Positions 5,371-8,493 of a stretch of 8,493 nt of DNA are shown piece by piece. The stretch is from Moraxellaceae bacterium. Its GTDB lineage: Bacteria; Pseudomonadota; Gammaproteobacteria; Pseudomonadales; Moraxellaceae. Numbering within the stretch: position 1 is the first letter of the stretch; every line of letters starts with the position of its first letter. The stretch is from contig DPJB01000035.1 of the NCBI GenBank assembly GCA_003543245.1, positions 1 through 8,493 on the forward strand, in the 5' to 3' direction. Position numbers and translations under genes: made by a program. The notes beneath the pieces are model-generated. The model ran no database searches. It had not been told where the DNA came from and saw nothing but the letters and a program-made list of their open reading frames with translations.

Positions 5371-7956
5371 TCAGTGCAGACGTTTCTTCTGGAAGCTGAA
5401 CTGGCCGTGCTCCTCGTCTATAACGATGACGTCTCCGGGCACAAAGTCACCTGCCAGCAACTGCTGGGCCAGCGGGTTTTCAAGCAGTGTCTGAATGGCT
5501 CGCTTGAGCGGACGTGCGCCATAAACAGGATCGTACCCGGCAGCAACCAGTCGCAGCAACGCGGCATCCGAGATTTCCAGCTTGAGATCACGCTCAGCCA
5601 GACGGCCACGCAGGCGATCAATCTGGATTTCGGCGATACCACGAATCTGGGACTCGGCCAGTGAATGGAAGACCACGACTTCATCAATGCGATTGATGAG
5701 TTCAGGCCTGAAATGGTGGCCGACCACCTCCATGACGGCCACTTTCATTTCGTCATACTGCTCTTCCTTCGTCATGCTCTGGATGATGTCGGAGCCGAGA
5801 TTGGACGTCATCACGATCACGGTATTACGGAAGTCCACGGTGCGGCCCTGGCCATCGGTCAGGCGGCCATCTTCCAGTACCTGCAACAGGATATTGAAAA
5901 CATCGGGGTGCGCCTTTTCGACCTCATCCAGCAGGATGACGGCATAGGGGCGACGACGCACGGCCTCGGTCAGATAACCTCCCTCCTCGTAGCCGACATA
6001 GCCGGGAGGCGCACCAATCAGGCGGGACACGGAGTGCTTTTCCATGAACTCCGACATGTCGATGCGCACCATGGCGTCATCGGAATCGAAGAGGAAATTC
6101 GCCAGCGCCTTGGTCAGCTCGGTCTTGCCAACACCGGTTGGGCCAAGGAACAGGAAGGAGCCGTTCGGGCGATTGGGATCGGACAACCCGGCACGCGAGC
6201 GACGAACCGCATTGGCGACCGCAACGACAGCCTCATGCTGACCGATGACACGTCGATGCAGCGCATCTTCCATGCGCAACAGTTTGTCGCGTTCCCCTTC
6301 AAGCATCTTGTTCACCGGAATGCCGGTTGCCTTGGAGATCACTTCGGCAATTTCTTCATCGGTGACACGATTGCGCAGCAGGGTATGCTCGGTGGGCTCC
6401 TCCGACTGTGCGGCCGTCAGCTGCTTTTCCAGCTCGGGAATCGTGGCGTACTGAAGGCGTGACATTTTTTCGAGGTCATTGGCACGGCGCGCTGCCTCGA
6501 AGTCAATACGGGCCTTTTCAAGTTCTTCTTTTACTTGCTGGGCACCCTTGAGCGATGCTTTTTCTGCCTTCCATATTTCTTCGAGATCCGCGTATTCCTT
6601 GCTGAGCTTCTGGATGTCTTCCTCAAGCTTGGCAAAGCGCTGCTTGCTGGCGGCGTCTTCTTCCTTCTTGATTGCCTCCCGCTCCATCTTGAGCTGGATG
6701 AGTTTGCGATCCAGACGATCCATTTCCTCAGGCTTGGAATCCATTTCCATGCGGATGCGTGAAGCAGCCTCATCAATCAAGTCAATGGCCTTGTCAGGCA
6801 GCTTGCGATCGGTAATGTAACGATGCGACAGGCGTGCCGCCGCAATGATCGCGGGATCGGTAATGTCGACACCATGGTGGACCTCGTAGCGCTCCTTGAG
6901 GCCGCGCAGGATCGCAATCGTGTCCTCCACACTAGGCTCATCAACCAGCACTTTCTGGAAGCGGCGCTCCAGTGCGGCATCTTTCTCGATGTATTGGCGG
7001 TACTCATTCAGGGTGGTTGCACCAACACAATGTAGCTCCCCGCGCGCCAGGGCGGGCTTGAGCATGTTGCCGGCATCCATGGCGCCATCGGCCTTGCCGG
7101 CTCCTACCATGGTGTGCAGCTCGTCAATGAACAGGATTATGTTGCCTTCCTGCTTGGCGAGCTCGTTGAGTACCGCTTTCAGGCGTTCCTCGAATTCTCC
7201 ACGGAACTTTGCACCCGCAATCAGCGCACCCATGTCGAGTGAAAGTACCTGCTTGTTGCGCAGACCTTCGGGGACCTCACCGTTGACAATACGCTGGGCC
7301 AACCCTTCGACAATGGCGGTCTTGCCAACGCCTGGCTCGCCGATGAGTACGGGATTATTCTTGGTACGCCGCGACAACACCTGAATGGTGCGACGAATTT
7401 CATCATCACGACCAATGACAGGGTCCAGCTTGCCACTGGCTGCCCGCTCGGTGAGGTCAATGGTGTATTTCGACAGCGCCTGACGATTGTCTTCGGCATT
7501 GGCATCCTTCACGGTTTCTCCCCCACGAACCTGATCAACAACCTGAGTGAGCCGGGCCTTCTGCACGCCGGCTTTCTGCAGAACCTTGGCCACATCGGCG
7601 TTGGCATCAAAAAATGCGAGCAGCATGAGTTCGCTGGCAATGAACTGGTCGCCGCGCTGCTGGGCGAGCTTGTCGGCCAGATTGAACACCCGGTTAAGTT
7701 CCTGCCCTACCGCCACCTCGCCAGTGGGGCTTTTCAAGCGCGGCAAATTATCAAGATGGGCTGAGAGCTCACGACCAAGCACGGAGGTGTCCGCGCCAGC
7801 CTGTGCGAGCAGCGGACGCACACTACCACCCTGCTGATCGAGCAGGGCAGCCAATACATGGCCTGGCTCAATGGCGGAGTTATCCTTGCCCACTGCAAGT
7901 GACTGGGCATCAGATACGGCTTCCTGAAGCTTGGCGGTCAGACGATCAAAACGCAT
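5371..7956 (-). CDS. clpB: ATP-dependent protein disaggregase ClpB (Hsp100)
   Basis: ClpB is a cytoplasmic AAA+ hexamer that threads aggregated proteins through its pore with DnaK/DnaJ/GrpE. The 861-residue product is close to E. coli ClpB (857). In order: N-domain (1 to about 145, MRFDRLTAKLQEA); first ATPase domain with Walker A GEPGVGKT (206-213), Walker B ILFIDE (274-279) and arginine fingers R331/R332; M-domain coiled coil (about 405-520); second ATPase domain with Walker A GPTGVGKT (605-612), Walker B VILLDE (673-678), pore loop GYVGY (652-656) and R756; and the GYDPVYGARPLKR block (807-819). The first pore loop reads GAKFRGEF, with F251 where E. coli has Tyr. No ClpP-binding loop is expected or seen. 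I chose the ATG at 7954-7956, preceded by GAGGG (7962-7966). An in-frame TTG at 8014-8016 lies inside the heat-shock promoter and cannot be the start from that promoter. Confidence 0.98.
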   Translation of the reverse strand: MRFDRLTAKLQEAVSDAQSLAVGKDNSAIEPGHVLAALLDQQGGSVRPLLAQAGADTSVLGRELSAHLDNLPRLKSPTGEVAVGQELNRVFNLADKLAQQRGDQFIASELMLLAFFDANADVAKVLQKAGVQKARLTQVVDQVRGGETVKDANAEDNRQALSKYTIDLTERAASGKLDPVIGRDDEIRRTIQVLSRRTKNNPVLIGEPGVGKTAIVEGLAQRIVNGEVPEGLRNKQVLSLDMGALIAGAKFRGEFEERLKAVLNELAKQEGNIILFIDELHTMVGAGKADGAMDAGNMLKPALARGELHCVGATTLNEYRQYIEKDAALERRFQKVLVDEPSVEDTIAILRGLKERYEVHHGVDITDPAIIAAARLSHRYITDRKLPDKAIDLIDEAASRIRMEMDSKPEEMDRLDRKLIQLKMEREAIKKEEDAASKQRFAKLEEDIQKLSKEYADLEEIWKAEKASLKGAQQVKEELEKARIDFEAARRANDLEKMSRLQYATIPELEKQLTAAQSEEPTEHTLLRNRVTDEEIAEVISKATGIPVNKMLEGERDKLLRMEDALHRRVIGQHEAVVAVANAVRRSRAGLSDPNRPNGSFLFLGPTGVGKTELTKALANFLFDSDDAMVRIDMSEFMEKHSVSRLIGAPPGYVGYEEGGYLTEAVRRRPYAVILLDEVEKAHPDVFNILLQVLEDGRLTDGQGRTVDFRNTVIVMTSNLGSDIIQSMTKEEQYDEMKVAVMEVVGHHFRPELINRIDEVVVFHSLAESQIRGIAEIQIDRLRGRLAERDLKLEISDAALLRLVAAGYDPVYGARPLKRAIQTLLENPLAQQLLAGDFVPGDVIVIDEEHGQFSFQKKRLH
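7510..7524 (-). promoter_or_regulatory. Internal GTG start and ribosome-binding site for a short ClpB form
   Basis: Codon 149 of clpB is GTG (7510-7512), preceded on the minus strand by GGGGGAGAAACC, a strong Shine-Dalgarno match at suitable spacing. E. coli clpB uses an internal start at Val149 to make a form lacking the N-domain. The same residue number, start codon and upstream purine run are seen here, so a short isoform of 713 residues is likely. Confidence 0.7.
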
Positions 7957-7967
7957 GGTGTCCCTCG

Positions 7968-7992
7968 AAAGGCAATAAAACGACTTGCCCTT
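7968..7992 (-). promoter_or_regulatory. Hairpin in the clpB mRNA leader
   Basis: In the transcript AAGGGCAA (7985-7992) can pair with UUGCCUUU (7968-7975), including one G-U pair, around a 9-nt loop. It ends one nucleotide before the GAGGG ribosome-binding site. The predicted transcription start (about 7989) falls within the outer 5' arm, so the real stem may be 5-8 bp. Confidence 0.5.
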
Positions 7993-7995
7993 ATG

Positions 7996-8022
7996 TATAG
8001 GGGGCATCTGCTGCAATTCAAG
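7996..8022 (-). promoter_or_regulatory. Heat-shock (sigma-32/RpoH) promoter of clpB
   Basis: On the minus strand CTTGAA (8017-8022) is followed after 13 nt by CCCCTATA (7996-8003), close to the RpoH consensus CTTGAA, 13-15 nt, CCCCATNT. It predicts a start near 7989 and a leader of about 33 nt. The position directly upstream of clpB, a classic RpoH regulon member, strengthens the call. Confidence 0.88.
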
Positions 8023-8076
8023 GGAGGAGCCCTTAAAACACTGACTGGCATCAAGAGATGCGGGGATTATGACTGT

Positions 8077-8493
8077 TTATGTCCGGGAATGGCCCGCAAG
8101 CCAGCGCAAGGCCCGTTCGGCCACATGAACGCCGAAGAGTTCTGCCGTGCGGATATCTCCGGCCGGCGGCGTGATTTCTGCCGGGGCATTATCGGATTGC
8201 GTCATCAGACCGAGATGCGAGCCCATGCGATTCAGGTCATCGGGGCTGGTGCCGGTTGGCATCAGGGGAAAGGGAACCCAGAGCATGCCGTGCTGGGCTG
8301 AAAACAACTGCAACTGGAAAAGAACGCTGAGTTTATCGCCGGAGAGACCGCCCGAATTGGTAAAGCCTGCCGCCAGTTTGTCTTTCCACTCCTGGCCAAG
8401 CCACTGCCGCGAGGTCTGGTCCATGAATGTCTTGAAGGGCGCAGATACGCTCCCCATATAGGTTGGAGCCCCCAGGATGATGGCATCGGCATC
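8077..8493 (-). CDS. Flavodoxin-fold NAD(P)H-dependent FMN reductase/quinone reductase family protein, C-terminal part
   Basis: The frame is open from the right edge to a TAA at 8077-8079 and encodes the last 138 residues of a protein that in this family is usually about 190-200. It opens with DADAIILGAPTYMGSVSAPFK and FMDQT, the strand and FMN-phosphate/ring loop of the flavodoxin fold, as in WrbA-like proteins (GTPTRFG, FLDQT). The next FMN loop, FTNSGGLSGDK, and an LFSAQHGMLWV segment follow in the family order. An ATG at 8455-8457 lies inside the fold and is not the true start; the real N-terminus is beyond the edge. The likely role is flavin-dependent two-electron reduction of quinones or related electrophiles, but the substrate and the exact subfamily cannot be fixed from this part. 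It is 120 nt upstream of clpB on the same strand, which has its own promoter. Confidence 0.85.
   Translation of the reverse strand, partial: DADAIILGAPTYMGSVSAPFKTFMDQTSRQWLGQEWKDKLAAGFTNSGGLSGDKLSVLFQLQLFSAQHGMLWVPFPLMPTGTSPDDLNRMGSHLGLMTQSDNAPAEITPPAGDIRTAELFGVHVAERALRWLAGHSRT

Noticed and set aside
5665..6462. Plus-strand open frame of 265 codons antisense to clpB
   Set aside because: Complement of a highly conserved clpB section; no ribosome-binding site or domain.
8020..8061. Small inverted repeats (AAGGG/CCCTT, GCATC/GATGC) after the flavodoxin-like gene as a terminator
   Set aside because: Stems are only 5 bp with no U-run directly after them; the first overlaps the clpB -35 element and is probably incidental.

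Overview
The window looks like chromosomal DNA from a gammaproteobacterium, most likely near Pseudomonadales or Oceanospirillales. This rests on the remembered close resemblance of the IlvC, IlvH, IlvI and ClpB sequences to pseudomonad and enterobacterial proteins, on the ilvI-ilvH-ilvC gene order, and on a sigma-32-type promoter in front of clpB. It is an inference from protein similarity, not a database match. I see no insertion sequence, prophage, CRISPR array, tRNA or rRNA.

Layout from left to right. (1) Positions 1-2908, minus strand: the branched-chain amino acid genes ilvI (acetolactate synthase large subunit), ilvH (its valine-sensing small subunit) and the first 196 codons of ilvC (ketol-acid reductoisomerase), transcribed right to left. 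IlvIH condenses pyruvate or 2-ketobutyrate into acetohydroxy acids, and IlvC isomerises and reduces these. ilvI and ilvH are 2 nt apart. A repetitive-looking palindrome lies between ilvH and ilvC. (2) Positions 2909-3306: about 400 nt without a convincing gene. It holds the candidate ilvI promoter(s), leftward, and the candidate promoter of the next gene, rightward. (3) Positions 3307-3762, plus strand: a small exported DUF4124 protein of unknown function. (4) Positions 3766-3817: a perfect 52-bp palindrome that nearly fills the space between two convergent genes and contains a bidirectional intrinsic terminator. (5) Positions 3820-5208, minus strand: a membrane-anchored peptidase of family C13 (legumain/GPI8-like, clan CD) with its His/Cys dyad intact. 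(6) Positions 5371-7956, minus strand: a complete clpB disaggregase gene with a sigma-32-like promoter, a 5'-leader hairpin beside the ribosome-binding site, and an internal GTG start at codon 149. (7) Positions 8077-8493, minus strand: the C-terminal 138 residues of a flavodoxin-like/NADPH-dependent FMN reductase family protein, cut by the right edge.

Most of the window is conserved housekeeping and stress DNA. The least explained parts are the membrane C13 peptidase, its convergent DUF4124 partner and the long perfect palindrome between them. I do not see evidence for a multi-gene novel system.
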